Assembly (NCBI RefSeq): GCF_001658025.2
Contig: NZ_CP014007.2
Span: 4,712,001 to 4,776,000 of the forward strand
DNA: 64,000 nucleotides
Direction of reading: 5' to 3'
Source: Kosakonia oryzae
GTDB taxonomy: Bacteria > Pseudomonadota > Gammaproteobacteria > Enterobacterales > Enterobacteriaceae
Below are positions 45,850-55,131 of this stretch, in pieces. Within the stretch, counting starts at the first letter, position 1; every line of letters starts with the position of its first letter. The position numbers were made by a program, and so were the translations under genes. The notes under the pieces are model-generated. The model did not search any database. It was not told where the DNA came from and worked only from the letters and a program-made list of their open reading frames with translations.

Positions 45850-46459
45850 TAAAGGGGAGCAAGAAATTTGCCTTGAACCGCGCAACGGCGTGTATTGCTG
45901 CGTTGCGCGGGATTAAGGGCGGTAGGCCGGACTCGAATTTTCTTTTAATGCATTGAAATAAATTGAGTTCTTTAATTTTAATTTTTAAGCTTGCCCCCAA
46001 ATTTGGCTTAAAATTCAAACATTGGGAAGAACGTCACGATTTCTGATATTTCTGTGTGAATAACGCTCTGTCGCAGCTCAAAAAACCAGCATCTTACTCA
46101 TACTCTATTTTTTGTTCGTACGGTAGTACAGGCGGGCCCCGCACGAATGGAGCCCCCACATTCGAAGACAGAGTTACAGGAAGCCATCAGTACAGCCATA
46201 ATGTGTTTTTCAATTGCACTAAAATAAGGAATTATTCCTCCAGGCTTGAGAACTATCTGAATACTAAAGACATATTTATAGTGAATGTTTTGAACGCTTT
46301 GTCATTAAACTATACGACTTTTCCCTCAAAGCAACATACATACCCTCCGAACGTTAGCTTCCGGGTGATCCATTCATGACATCCCCCCGTCGAACCATTA
46401 CAATCTTCCTTTATGCTTTTTGCGAGCTGGTTAGCAGCCTTTTAAGGGTGAATACAACG
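45850..46459. other. Left flank of BREX island
   Basis: About 610 bases. It contains the island boundary repeat (listed) and an 8-bp inverted repeat (TTTTAAGC 45983-45990 with GCTTAAAA 46006-46013). The rest is A+T-rich DNA with a poor 107-codon frame (46056-46379) that has no family features. The brxA promoter should lie near the right end. No brxR/WYL regulator gene is present here. Confidence 0.6.
45924..45937. repeat. Attachment-site repeat, distal copy
   Basis: AGGCCGGACTCGAA at 45924-45937 is identical to the 3'-terminal part of leuX at 62017-62030. It marks the island end away from the tRNA. Confidence 0.82.
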
Positions 46460-47062
46460 ATGAATAACGACAAAACATGGATTGGGGACCTTCTGGGCGG
46501 GCCGCTGATGAGCAAGGAAAGTCGTATTATCGCTGAACTGATGTTGACCGCGCCCGATGAAAACATCTGGCAACACCAGATCGTTAGCCAAAACATCCTT
46601 CAGGCCTCCTCTTCTAATACAGCTAAAAGATATGCAACCACGATCCGGTTGCGCTTGATGATGCTGGATAAAGGCGCGTGGAAGCTAATTTCAGAAGGGA
46701 GTGAACGGGAGCGGGTGCAACTACTATTTATCGCTTTGATGTTGCATTCTCCCATAGTGAAAGATTTTCTGGCCGAAACAGTGAATGACCTGCGCAGGCA
46801 GTTTAAAGAAAAACTGCCAAACGATAGCTGGAATGAATTTGTTGCTAACCACATACGCCAGTACCCGGTGCTTTCCAGGTACTCTGACTCATCCATCACT
46901 AAAATGGGTAACAATCTTGTGAAAGCGCTTGCTGAGGTGGGTTATCTCGATACACCGCGCCGTCGCAATCTGCAGCCGCTTTTTTTATTGCCGGAAACTA
47001 AAGAAGTGCTGCAACGGCTTGGGCAACAGGATTTGATTCCTATTCTGGAGGGTAAACGGTGA
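46460..47062 (+). CDS. brxA: BrxA, BREX system protein (DUF1819)
   Basis: The product is 200 residues from the ATG at 46460; a longer frame to 46376 adds an unusual hydrophobic leader and is not favoured. It matches the small DUF1819 BREX protein: DLLGGPLMSKESRIIAELML at the N-terminus, ending FLLPETKEVLQRLG. BrxA is a DNA-binding helical protein of type 1 BREX whose exact job in phage defence is unclear. The GTGA junction couples it to brxB. Confidence 0.92.
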   Translation: MNNDKTWIGDLLGGPLMSKESRIIAELMLTAPDENIWQHQIVSQNILQASSSNTAKRYATTIRLRLMMLDKGAWKLISEGSERERVQLLFIALMLHSPIVKDFLAETVNDLRRQFKEKLPNDSWNEFVANHIRQYPVLSRYSDSSITKMGNNLVKALAEVGYLDTPRRRNLQPLFLLPETKEVLQRLGQQDLIPILEGKR

Positions 47063-47661
47063 TCGATCCCGTGCTTGACTATCGCCTTTCGCAGATTCAG
47101 AGCCGCATTGAGGAAGATCGTTTTCTTAAAAATAATGGTTCAGGTAATGAGATTGGTTTCTGGATCTTTGATTACCCTGCACAGTATGAACTTCAGGTTC
47201 GTGAGCATCTGAAATACTTGCTGCGCAACCTGGAAAAGGATCACCACTTTACGCATCTGAGTGTTTTTCAAGTTATTATTGATATGTTAACCGAACGCGG
47301 ACTGTTTGAGCGCGTTTGTCAGCAAGAAGTAAAAGTTGGCCCCGAAGCCCTGAAAAAGCAGCTCGCGGGTCCGCTTAATCAGAAAAAAATCGCCGACTAT
47401 ATAGCTCAAAAAGTAGACCTGACTAAGCAGGAATTCGTCATTCTTACCGGTATGGGTAATGCCTGGCCATTAGTTCGTGGACACGAACTAATGAGCGCTT
47501 TACAGGACGTCATGGGTTTTACTCCTTTGTTAATGTTCTATCCAGGCACTTACAGCGGCTATGATCTTTCCCCTTTAGCGGGTATTGATTCACGAAATTA
47601 TTATCGCGCCTTCAGGCTGGTGCCCGAGCATGAACCAGCGGCAACATTGAATCCTCATTGA
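47059..47661 (+). CDS. brxB: BrxB, BREX system protein (DUF1788)
   Basis: This is a 200-residue DUF1788 protein starting at GTG, overlapping the brxA stop. It has FWIFDYPAQYELQVREHLKY, ILTGMGNAWPLVRGHELMSA and MLFYPGTYSGYDLSPL. It is a required small component of type 1 BREX, probably an adaptor between larger subunits. It is followed by brxC after 10 bases. Confidence 0.92.
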   Translation: MIDPVLDYRLSQIQSRIEEDRFLKNNGSGNEIGFWIFDYPAQYELQVREHLKYLLRNLEKDHHFTHLSVFQVIIDMLTERGLFERVCQQEVKVGPEALKKQLAGPLNQKKIADYIAQKVDLTKQEFVILTGMGNAWPLVRGHELMSALQDVMGFTPLLMFYPGTYSGYDLSPLAGIDSRNYYRAFRLVPEHEPAATLNPH

Positions 47662-47671
47662 AGAGCACAGC

Positions 47672-50600
47672 ATGGATATTGAACAGATCTTTGTTAAAGC
47701 ATTAAAACGCAATATTAATGGCGTCGTAAAAGCCGAACAGACAGATGATGCGAGCGCGTGGATTGAACTTGATGAATATGTTATTACCCGCGAGCTAGAA
47801 GGCCACCTGCGCCATTTCTTCGAATCGTATGTTCCGGCAACAGGCCCGGAACGGATCCGGATGGAGAACAAAATTGGCGTATGGGTTTCAGGCTTTTTTG
47901 GTTCAGGTAAATCGCATTTTATTAAGATTCTGTCGTACTTGCTGTCTAACCGTAAAGTTAGCCACAACGATATAGAACGCGATGCCTACTCTTTCTTCGC
48001 AGACAAAATTAAAGATGCGCTGTTCCTGGCTGATATCAACAAAGCGGTACATCATCCTACCGAAGTCATCCTGTTCAATATCGATTCCCGCGCCAACGTC
48101 GATGATAAAGAAGACGCTATCCTTAAAGTCTTCCTGAAAGTATTTAACGAGCGCGTCGGTTATTGTGCAGACTTCCCGCATATTGCTCATCTTGAGCGCG
48201 AGCTGGATAAGCGCGGTCAGTACGAAACGTTTAAAGAAGCTTTTCTAAAGATCAACGGCTCAAGCTGGGAAGAAGAGCGCGACTCTTACTACTTCATTAG
48301 TGATGAGATGGCAGAGGCATTAAGCCAAGCGACTGGTCAAAGTATTGATGCCTCACGCCAGTGGGTTGAACAGCTGGATAAAAATTTCCCGTTGGATATC
48401 AATAATTTTTGCCAGTGGGTGAAAGAGTGGCTGGATGAGAACGGTAAAAACCTGCTCTTTATGGTGGATGAAGTCGGCCAGTTCATCGGTAAAAATACGC
48501 AGATGATGCTTAAGTTGCAGACCATCACCGAGAACCTTGGTGTGATCTGCGGCGGGCGCGCCTGGGTAATTGTCACTTCGCAGGCTGATATCAATGCCGC
48601 CATTGGCGGTATGAGCAGTCGCGACGGGCAAGATTTCTCTAAAATCCAGGGGCGTTTCTCCACGCGCTTGCAGCTTTCCAGCTCCAACACCTCGGAAGTT
48701 ATCCAGAAACGTTTGCTGGTAAAAACCGATGCGGCAAAAACTGCGCTGGCGAAAGTGTGGCAGAAGAAAGGCGATATTCTGCGTAACCAGTTGGCGTTTG
48801 ATCCAACGACAACGGCTTCACTGCGCCCTTACACCAGTGAAGAAGAGTTTATTGATAACTACCCGTTTGTGCCGTGGCATTACCAGATCCTGCAAAAAGT
48901 ATTTGAGTCTATTCGTACCAAAGGCGCTGCCGGTAAACAGCTGGCGATGGGAGAGCGTTCGCAGCTGGAAGCTTTCCAGACAGCGGCCCAGCAGATTTCC
49001 ACACAAGGTCTCGACTCCCTGGTACCGTTCTGGCGCTTCTACGCAGCCATTGAAAGTTTCCTGGAACCGGCGGTAAGCCGGACCATTACCCAGGCTTGTC
49101 AAAATGGTGTGCTAGACGAGTTCGATGGCAACCTGCTGAAAACGTTGTTCCTGATCCGTTATGTCGATGTGCTGAAAAGTACCCTTGATAACCTGGTTAC
49201 GCTCTCAATTGATAAGATTGATACCGACAAGGTTGAGCTGCGTCGTCGCGTTGAGAACAGCCTGAATAAGCTGGAACGGGAGATGCTGATTGCCCGTGTG
49301 GAAGATAAATACGTCTTCCTGACCAACGAAGAGAAAGAGATTGAAAACGAAATCCGCAACATTGAAGTCGATTTTACCGCGATCAACAAAAAGCTCGCAT
49401 CAATCATCTTTGACGACATCCTGAAGAACAAACGCTATCGCTATCCGGAAAATAAGCAGGACTTCGATATCAGCCGTTTCCTCAACGGTCACCCGCTGGA
49501 TGGCGCAATGCTTAACGATCTGGTGGTGAAGATTATTACACCTAAAGATCCGACATATAGTTTTTACAGCAGTGATGCTGCCTGCCGCCCCTATTCCGGT
49601 GAAGGTACTGGTTGCGTACTGATTCGCTTACCTGAAGATTCACGAGTCTGGACTGATATCGATCTCGTTGTGCAGACGGAGAAGTTTCTCAGAGACAATG
49701 CGGGGCAGCGCCCTGAACAAGCCAGCTTGTTATCAGAGAAAGCTCGTGAAAATAGCGCACGCGAAAAAATGCTACGCGTACAGATAGAGTCCCTGCTTGC
49801 CGAGGCAGAGTTGTGGGCCATTGGCGAACGCTTACCGAAGAAATCTTCTACGCCAACCAGCATTGTGGATGAAGCATTCCGTTACGTGATTGAAAACACG
49901 TTTAGCAAACTGAAACTTCTGAAATCCTTTAACGGTGATATTAACCGTGAGATTCACGCCTTTCTGACGGTGGAGAATGATACTGAGCTCAATCTGGGTG
50001 AGATGGAAGAATCCAATACCAACGCCCTGCGCGAAGTGGAAAACTGGATCAGTATGGGTATTGATTACCACAAGCCGGTTTACCTGCGTGATGTTCTTAA
50101 CCATTTTGCCCGGCGTCCTTATGGCTGGCCCGAGGACGAAGTCAAACTACTGGTGGCGCGGCTGGCGCAAAAACGCAAAATCAGCTTCAGTCAGCAGAAT
50201 AATAATCTCGAATTAAAACAGGCATGGGATCTGTTTAATAACAGCCGCCGCCATAGCGAGTTACGTCTGCATAAAATTCGCCGCCACGATGAAGCGCAGA
50301 TCGGCAAAGCCGCCAAAATCATGGCGGACGTGGCTCAACAACCGTTTAATGAACGTGAAGAACCGGCGCTGGTTGAACATATTCGTTCTGTGCTGGGAGC
50401 ATGGAAACAAGAGCTGGATGTTTTTAAAGCCAAAGCCGAAGGGGGTAACAACCCAGGCAAACAGGAGATTGATGAAGGGCTGAGTCTGCTCAACTCTATA
50501 CTGAATGAGAAAGAAGACTTTGCGCTGGTTGAAAAGGTCACGACCCTGGCTGATGCACTGCTGGATTTCAGCGGAGATCGTGAAGACCTGGTCGACTTCT

Positions 50601-51322
50601 ACCGCAAGCAGTTCAATACCTGGCAGAAGCTGGGAGCCGCATTACAGGGCAGCTTTAAATCCAACCGTAGCGCGCTGGAAAAAGATGCTGATGCGTTAAA
50701 AGCACTCACTGAGCTGGAAAGCATCTGGCAGATGCCAGAGCCCTATAAACATCTGAACCGTATTACGCCGCTTATTGAGCAGGTGCAGCGTGTTAACCAA
50801 CAGCTTGTTGAACAGCACCGCATGCATGCATTAGAGCGTATTGATATGCGAATTGAAGAGACCCGCCAGCGGTTACTCGAAGCGCATGCCACTGCGGAGC
50901 TGCAAAACCGCGTTCTGCTGCCGATGCAAAAAGCGCGTAAGCGTGCAGAAGAGAATCACTCCATTCCTGAAATCCTTGCCGAACAGCATGAAACCATTGC
51001 TTTACAAACGGAAGCGGACAAACAGGTCAACCAGTGGATTGATGAGCTACGCAAAAAACAGCAGGCACAGCTGCGCGCGTCAAATGAGGCCAATGAGGGA
51101 AACCATGCTGCCGAACCGCAGCAACCCTACACCGCCGATAAACCAGCCACGATCCAGCCGGTACCGAAGAAAACTCACCTTGTGAATGTATCGGGTGAAA
51201 TGCGCAAAGCGACAGGTAGCGAGGTGCTGGAAACGGCAGAGCAGGTCGAAAAAGCGCTGGAAATGCTGCGTAAAACACTGCTGGCAACCATTGAAGCGGG
51301 CGATCGCATTCGCCTTCAGTAA
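47672..51322 (+). CDS. brxC: BrxC, BREX P-loop ATPase
   Basis: This is a 1216-residue protein of the PglY/BrxC family. Walker A is GFFGSGKSHFIK at residues 74-85, and a Walker B-like LLFMVDEVGQFIG lies near residue 261. The middle and C-terminal parts are helical with long coiled coils (about 980-1150). BrxC is an essential large ATPase of BREX, needed for defence and for host methylation in type 1 systems. Length matches the family. Confidence 0.95.
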   Translation: MDIEQIFVKALKRNINGVVKAEQTDDASAWIELDEYVITRELEGHLRHFFESYVPATGPERIRMENKIGVWVSGFFGSGKSHFIKILSYLLSNRKVSHNDIERDAYSFFADKIKDALFLADINKAVHHPTEVILFNIDSRANVDDKEDAILKVFLKVFNERVGYCADFPHIAHLERELDKRGQYETFKEAFLKINGSSWEEERDSYYFISDEMAEALSQATGQSIDASRQWVEQLDKNFPLDINNFCQWVKEWLDENGKNLLFMVDEVGQFIGKNTQMMLKLQTITENLGVICGGRAWVIVTSQADINAAIGGMSSRDGQDFSKIQGRFSTRLQLSSSNTSEVIQKRLLVKTDAAKTALAKVWQKKGDILRNQLAFDPTTTASLRPYTSEEEFIDNYPFVPWHYQILQKVFESIRTKGAAGKQLAMGERSQLEAFQTAAQQISTQGLDSLVPFWRFYAAIESFLEPAVSRTITQACQNGVLDEFDGNLLKTLFLIRYVDVLKSTLDNLVTLSIDKIDTDKVELRRRVENSLNKLEREMLIARVEDKYVFLTNEEKEIENEIRNIEVDFTAINKKLASIIFDDILKNKRYRYPENKQDFDISRFLNGHPLDGAMLNDLVVKIITPKDPTYSFYSSDAACRPYSGEGTGCVLIRLPEDSRVWTDIDLVVQTEKFLRDNAGQRPEQASLLSEKARENSAREKMLRVQIESLLAEAELWAIGERLPKKSSTPTSIVDEAFRYVIENTFSKLKLLKSFNGDINREIHAFLTVENDTELNLGEMEESNTNALREVENWISMGIDYHKPVYLRDVLNHFARRPYGWPEDEVKLLVARLAQKRKISFSQQNNNLELKQAWDLFNNSRRHSELRLHKIRRHDEAQIGKAAKIMADVAQQPFNEREEPALVEHIRSVLGAWKQELDVFKAKAEGGNNPGKQEIDEGLSLLNSILNEKEDFALVEKVTTLADALLDFSGDREDLVDFYRKQFNTWQKLGAALQGSFKSNRSALEKDADALKALTELESIWQMPEPYKHLNRITPLIEQVQRVNQQLVEQHRMHALERIDMRIEETRQRLLEAHATAELQNRVLLPMQKARKRAEENHSIPEILAEQHETIALQTEADKQVNQWIDELRKKQQAQLRASNEANEGNHAAEPQQPYTADKPATIQPVPKKTHLVNVSGEMRKATGSEVLETAEQVEKALEMLRKTLLATIEAGDRIRLQ

Positions 51323-51331
51323 ACCCATTTC

Positions 51332-51352
51332 AGGGCAGCATCCTGCTGCCCT
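51332..51352 (+). terminator. Hairpin between brxC and pglX
   Basis: AGGGCAGC (51332-51339) and GCTGCCCT (51345-51352) form a stem with a 5-base loop in the 44-base gap. The U-run is weak, so it may attenuate rather than stop transcription or stabilise mRNA ends. Confidence 0.5.
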
Positions 51353-51366
51353 TTGCAGGATTTTCT

Positions 51367-54300
51367 ATGAACACCAATAACATCAAAAAATATGCCCCGA
51401 AGGCACGTAATCAATTCCGTGATGCGGTGATCCAGAAACTCATTTCATTGGGTATCTCTGTTGATAAAAAAGGCACTCTACAAATTGCTGATGCCGAAAT
51501 CGTTGGCGAAACCGTGCGCTACGGACAATTTGACTCCCCAAAAGCCACCCTCCCCCGCCGTGATAAACTGGTAAAATGCGCGCGCGAACAGGGTTTTGAT
51601 GTGCTGGTCGAGCGCAGCGCCTATACCTGGTTTAACCGCCTGTGCGCAATCCGTTATATGGAACGCCACGGCTATCTCGATCACGGTTTCCAGGTGTTAT
51701 CACACCCGGATAACCCGACGGGTTTTGAGGTGCTGGATCATGTGCCAGAAGTCGCCGAAAGCCTGGGGCTCGACAAAGCGCGTCTGGTAGAGATGAAGCT
51801 TTCCGGTAATCCGGACGAAGACCTGTACCGCGAGTTACTGCTGGGCCAGTGCCATGCGCTGCATCGCGCCATGCCGTTTCTGTTTGAGGCAGTTGACGAT
51901 GAAGCTGAACTGCTGCTGCCGGATAACCTGACCCGTACCGACTCTATCTTGCGTAATCTGGTAGACGACATCCCGCCTGAAGACTGGGATCAGGTCGAAG
52001 TGATCGGCTGGCTATATCAGTTCTATATCTCCGAGAAAAAGGATGCGGTTATTGGCAAGGTGGTAAAAAGCGAAGATATCCCTGCCGCCACCCAGCTGTT
52101 TACCCCAAACTGGATCGTACAGTATCTGGTGCAGAACTCGGTGGGTCGCCAGTGGTTACAGACCTACCCGGATTCGCCGCTGAAAAGTAAAATGGATTAC
52201 TATATTGAGCCTGCGGAGCAGACGCCGGAAGTACAGGCGCAGCTGGCAGCGATTACTCCATCCAGCATTGAACCGGAAAACATCAAAGTGCTCGACCCGG
52301 CCTGTGGCTCCGGCCATATTTTGATTGAAGCCTACAACGTGCTGAAAAATATCTATGAAGAGCGCGGTTACCGTGGGCGTGATATTCCGCAACTAATCCT
52401 GGAAAATAATATCTTCGGTCTCGATATCGACGATCGCGCCGCCCAGCTTTCCGGCTTTGCATTAATGATGATGGCACGGCAGGATGACCGCCGGATATTT
52501 TCTCGCGATGTAAGACTGAATATTGTCTCTCTGCAGGAGAGCCTGCATCTGGATATCGCTAAACTGTGGCAACAGCTGAACTTCCACCAGCAGAGCCAGA
52601 CCGGCACTATCGGCGATATGTTTGCGGAAAATACCGAGCTGGCGCATACAGACAGCCCGGAATATCAGCTGTTGATGCGCACACTGAAATTATTTGTCAA
52701 TGCCAAAACGTTTGGCTCGCTTATTCAGGTGCCGCATGAGGAAGCTGCGGAGCTGAAAAAGTTTTTGGATGCGCTATATCGGCTGGGGCAGGAAGGAGAC
52801 ATTCAGCAGAGGGCTGCGGCAAGGGCATTTATTCCGTATATCCAACAGGCTTGGATATTGGCTCAGAGATATGATGCGGTGCTGGCCAATCCTCCCTATA
52901 TGAATAGTAAGGGAATGAATGACGACTTGAAAGATTTTGCAAAGAACTTATTCCCCGCGAGTAAATCAGATTTATTTGCAATGTTTATGCAGCATGCATT
53001 TTATCTTTTAAAGGACTATGGGTTTAATGCTCAAATAAATATGCAAGTCTGGATGTTCTTGTCAACATTTAAATCTCTAAGGGAAGATATATTAAAAAAT
53101 AAAAACATCATTAGCATGCTACATTTAGGCGCTAGGGCATTCGAGCAAATTACTGGTGAAGTTGTTCAAACCACTGCGTTCATTATAACCAAAGAAAAAA
53201 TTACAGATTACTTACCAACGTTCATAAAGTTAACATCTATGAACACTAAAGAGAAACCAACTTCTTTTTTCAAACATGAATTTTATTATCATCAATACAC
53301 ACAAAATGATTTCCTTAAAATCCCATCACACCCTATTTGCTATTGGTTAACACCTAATATCTTAACTGGATTTAAAGATTGGGATAGCATATCTGATTAT
53401 GCTAAATGCTTAAGCGGAATTATTACTAAGGGCACCGATGAGTTCATACGTTTAATACATGAAGTTAATAAAAACAATATTAATAAAAGTTTATCAAACA
53501 CAAGTGAAGTTGTCGGTGATAAAAAATGGGTACCTTTAATCCACCAAATTAACAAGTTAAGTTATTATGGGGAGAGCAGTTGTTTAGTAAACTATGAAAA
53601 CAATGGTGAGCGTTATTCAAAACCAAGCAATGGTTCTCTTAGAAATAAGGAATACTACTTTAAAGAATGTATTGCATGGGCTGACGTGAGCTCGGAAAAC
53701 TACTCTTTTTCAAAATTTTCTCCGGGTTGCATTGCAAATTCAACATCTCACTTTATGATCTTAAAAGATAATAAATACGCAAATCTTGTTTTGAGTTTTT
53801 TGAATTCTAATTATGCGAAATATGTATTCAACATAATTAATCCATCGATACATTTAAATCCTGGAGAAGTTGCATCCCTACCAATCCCTAAAAATGCAAG
53901 CGAGCATGATTGGAGCCACACAAACAAAATATTAACACTCAAAGAAGAAATGTCTACTTTTTATGAAAACTCTAGCACTTTCAGTATAAAAAAAATAATA
54001 AATGGTAAAGGGATATTGAAAGAATGTTTAAAGTCAATTGAAGAGCGCATATTGATGATGGAGCAAGAAATAAATAGCCTAATTGAGGCTAATGAAGAAA
54101 GAATTTGTAAACTTGTGGGTATGACCTATTCACAATCCAGCACAACAACAGATAATACATTTATTAAAGAGATAAACATACGTCTTGTCAGTATAATAAT
54201 TGCCTGCATGATGGGCCGCTACTCCCTCGATCGTGAAGGCCTTGTCTACGCCCATGAAGGCAACCAGGGCTTTGCCGATCTTGTCGCCGAAGGTGCTTAC

Positions 54301-54945
54301 AAAACCTTCCCGGCCGATAATGACGGCATCCTGCCACTGATGGATGATGCCTGGTTTGATGACGATGTCACCTCCCGCGTTAAAGAGTTTGTCCTTACCG
54401 TTTGGGGCGAAGAACACCTGCAGGAAAACCTCGAATTTATCGCTGAAAATCTTTGTTTGTATGCGATCAAGCCGAAAAAAGGCGAATCTGCGCTGGACAC
54501 TATCCGCCGCTATCTTTCCACGCAGTTCTGGAAAGATCATCTGAAGATGTACAAAAAGCGCCCAATCTACTGGCTATTCAGCTCCGGTAAAGAGAAAGCG
54601 TTTGAGTGCCTGGTCTATCTGCATCGCTATAACGACGCGACGCTGGCGAGAATGCGTACCGAGTATGTAGTGCCGCTGCTGGCGCGCTATCAGGCGAATA
54701 TCGATCGTCTGAATGAGCAGATCGACACCTCTTCTGGTGGCGAAGCAACGCGGCTGAAGCGCGAACGCGATAGTTTAAGCAAAAAGTTCAACGAACTGCG
54801 CAGCTTCGATGATCGCTTACGCCACTACGCTGATATGCGCATCACTCTCGATCTGGATGATGGCGTAAAGGTTAACTATGGCAAATTTGGCGATCTGTTA
54901 GCGGATGTCAAAGCGATTACCGGTAATGCACCTGAAATAATCTAA
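51367..54945 (+). CDS. pglX: PglX, BREX adenine-specific DNA methyltransferase
   Basis: This is a 1192-residue N6-adenine methyltransferase. The AdoMet motif I is VLDPACGSGHILIEAYNVL near residue 308, and the catalytic NPPY lies in AVLANPPYMNSKG at 508-511. PglX methylates one strand of a non-palindromic motif to mark self DNA, and the same motif is probed by the defence complex. From about 52,900 to 54,200 the DNA turns sharply A+T-rich, covering the predicted target-recognition region, while both ends have the GC level of neighbouring brx genes. The motif recognised cannot be read from sequence. Confidence 0.95.
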   Translation: MNTNNIKKYAPKARNQFRDAVIQKLISLGISVDKKGTLQIADAEIVGETVRYGQFDSPKATLPRRDKLVKCAREQGFDVLVERSAYTWFNRLCAIRYMERHGYLDHGFQVLSHPDNPTGFEVLDHVPEVAESLGLDKARLVEMKLSGNPDEDLYRELLLGQCHALHRAMPFLFEAVDDEAELLLPDNLTRTDSILRNLVDDIPPEDWDQVEVIGWLYQFYISEKKDAVIGKVVKSEDIPAATQLFTPNWIVQYLVQNSVGRQWLQTYPDSPLKSKMDYYIEPAEQTPEVQAQLAAITPSSIEPENIKVLDPACGSGHILIEAYNVLKNIYEERGYRGRDIPQLILENNIFGLDIDDRAAQLSGFALMMMARQDDRRIFSRDVRLNIVSLQESLHLDIAKLWQQLNFHQQSQTGTIGDMFAENTELAHTDSPEYQLLMRTLKLFVNAKTFGSLIQVPHEEAAELKKFLDALYRLGQEGDIQQRAAARAFIPYIQQAWILAQRYDAVLANPPYMNSKGMNDDLKDFAKNLFPASKSDLFAMFMQHAFYLLKDYGFNAQINMQVWMFLSTFKSLREDILKNKNIISMLHLGARAFEQITGEVVQTTAFIITKEKITDYLPTFIKLTSMNTKEKPTSFFKHEFYYHQYTQNDFLKIPSHPICYWLTPNILTGFKDWDSISDYAKCLSGIITKGTDEFIRLIHEVNKNNINKSLSNTSEVVGDKKWVPLIHQINKLSYYGESSCLVNYENNGERYSKPSNGSLRNKEYYFKECIAWADVSSENYSFSKFSPGCIANSTSHFMILKDNKYANLVLSFLNSNYAKYVFNIINPSIHLNPGEVASLPIPKNASEHDWSHTNKILTLKEEMSTFYENSSTFSIKKIINGKGILKECLKSIEERILMMEQEINSLIEANEERICKLVGMTYSQSSTTTDNTFIKEINIRLVSIIIACMMGRYSLDREGLVYAHEGNQGFADLVAEGAYKTFPADNDGILPLMDDAWFDDDVTSRVKEFVLTVWGEEHLQENLEFIAENLCLYAIKPKKGESALDTIRRYLSTQFWKDHLKMYKKRPIYWLFSSGKEKAFECLVYLHRYNDATLARMRTEYVVPLLARYQANIDRLNEQIDTSSGGEATRLKRERDSLSKKFNELRSFDDRLRHYADMRITLDLDDGVKVNYGKFGDLLADVKAITGNAPEII

Positions 54946-54953
54946 TCTCCTTG

Positions 54954-54980
54954 GCACCATCGGTTTGCTACCGGTGGTGC
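54954..54980 (+). terminator. Intrinsic terminator after pglX
   Basis: GCACCATCGGT (54954-54964) pairs with ACCGGTGGTGC (54970-54980), with one G-U-type pair, followed by TTTGCTT. It suggests that pglZ-brxL has its own promoter in the 150 bases that follow. Confidence 0.7.
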
Positions 54981-55131
54981 TTTGCTTATTCATCTCAACC
55001 TATCCGCAGATCATGCTAAAATGCCGATCTTGATGTCCTCAGAGACACCTCAACACTTGCTTTTACAGCAAAACATTGAGCCAATCGCGGTTCTGTTTTC
55101 TACACTAAATTCATTGTAACAACATGGGATT

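Noticed and set aside
46056-46379. 107-codon frame upstream of brxA
   Set aside because: GTG start with no ribosome site, unusual composition rich in Ser/Asn/Tyr and no recognisable family; placed in the island flank description instead.
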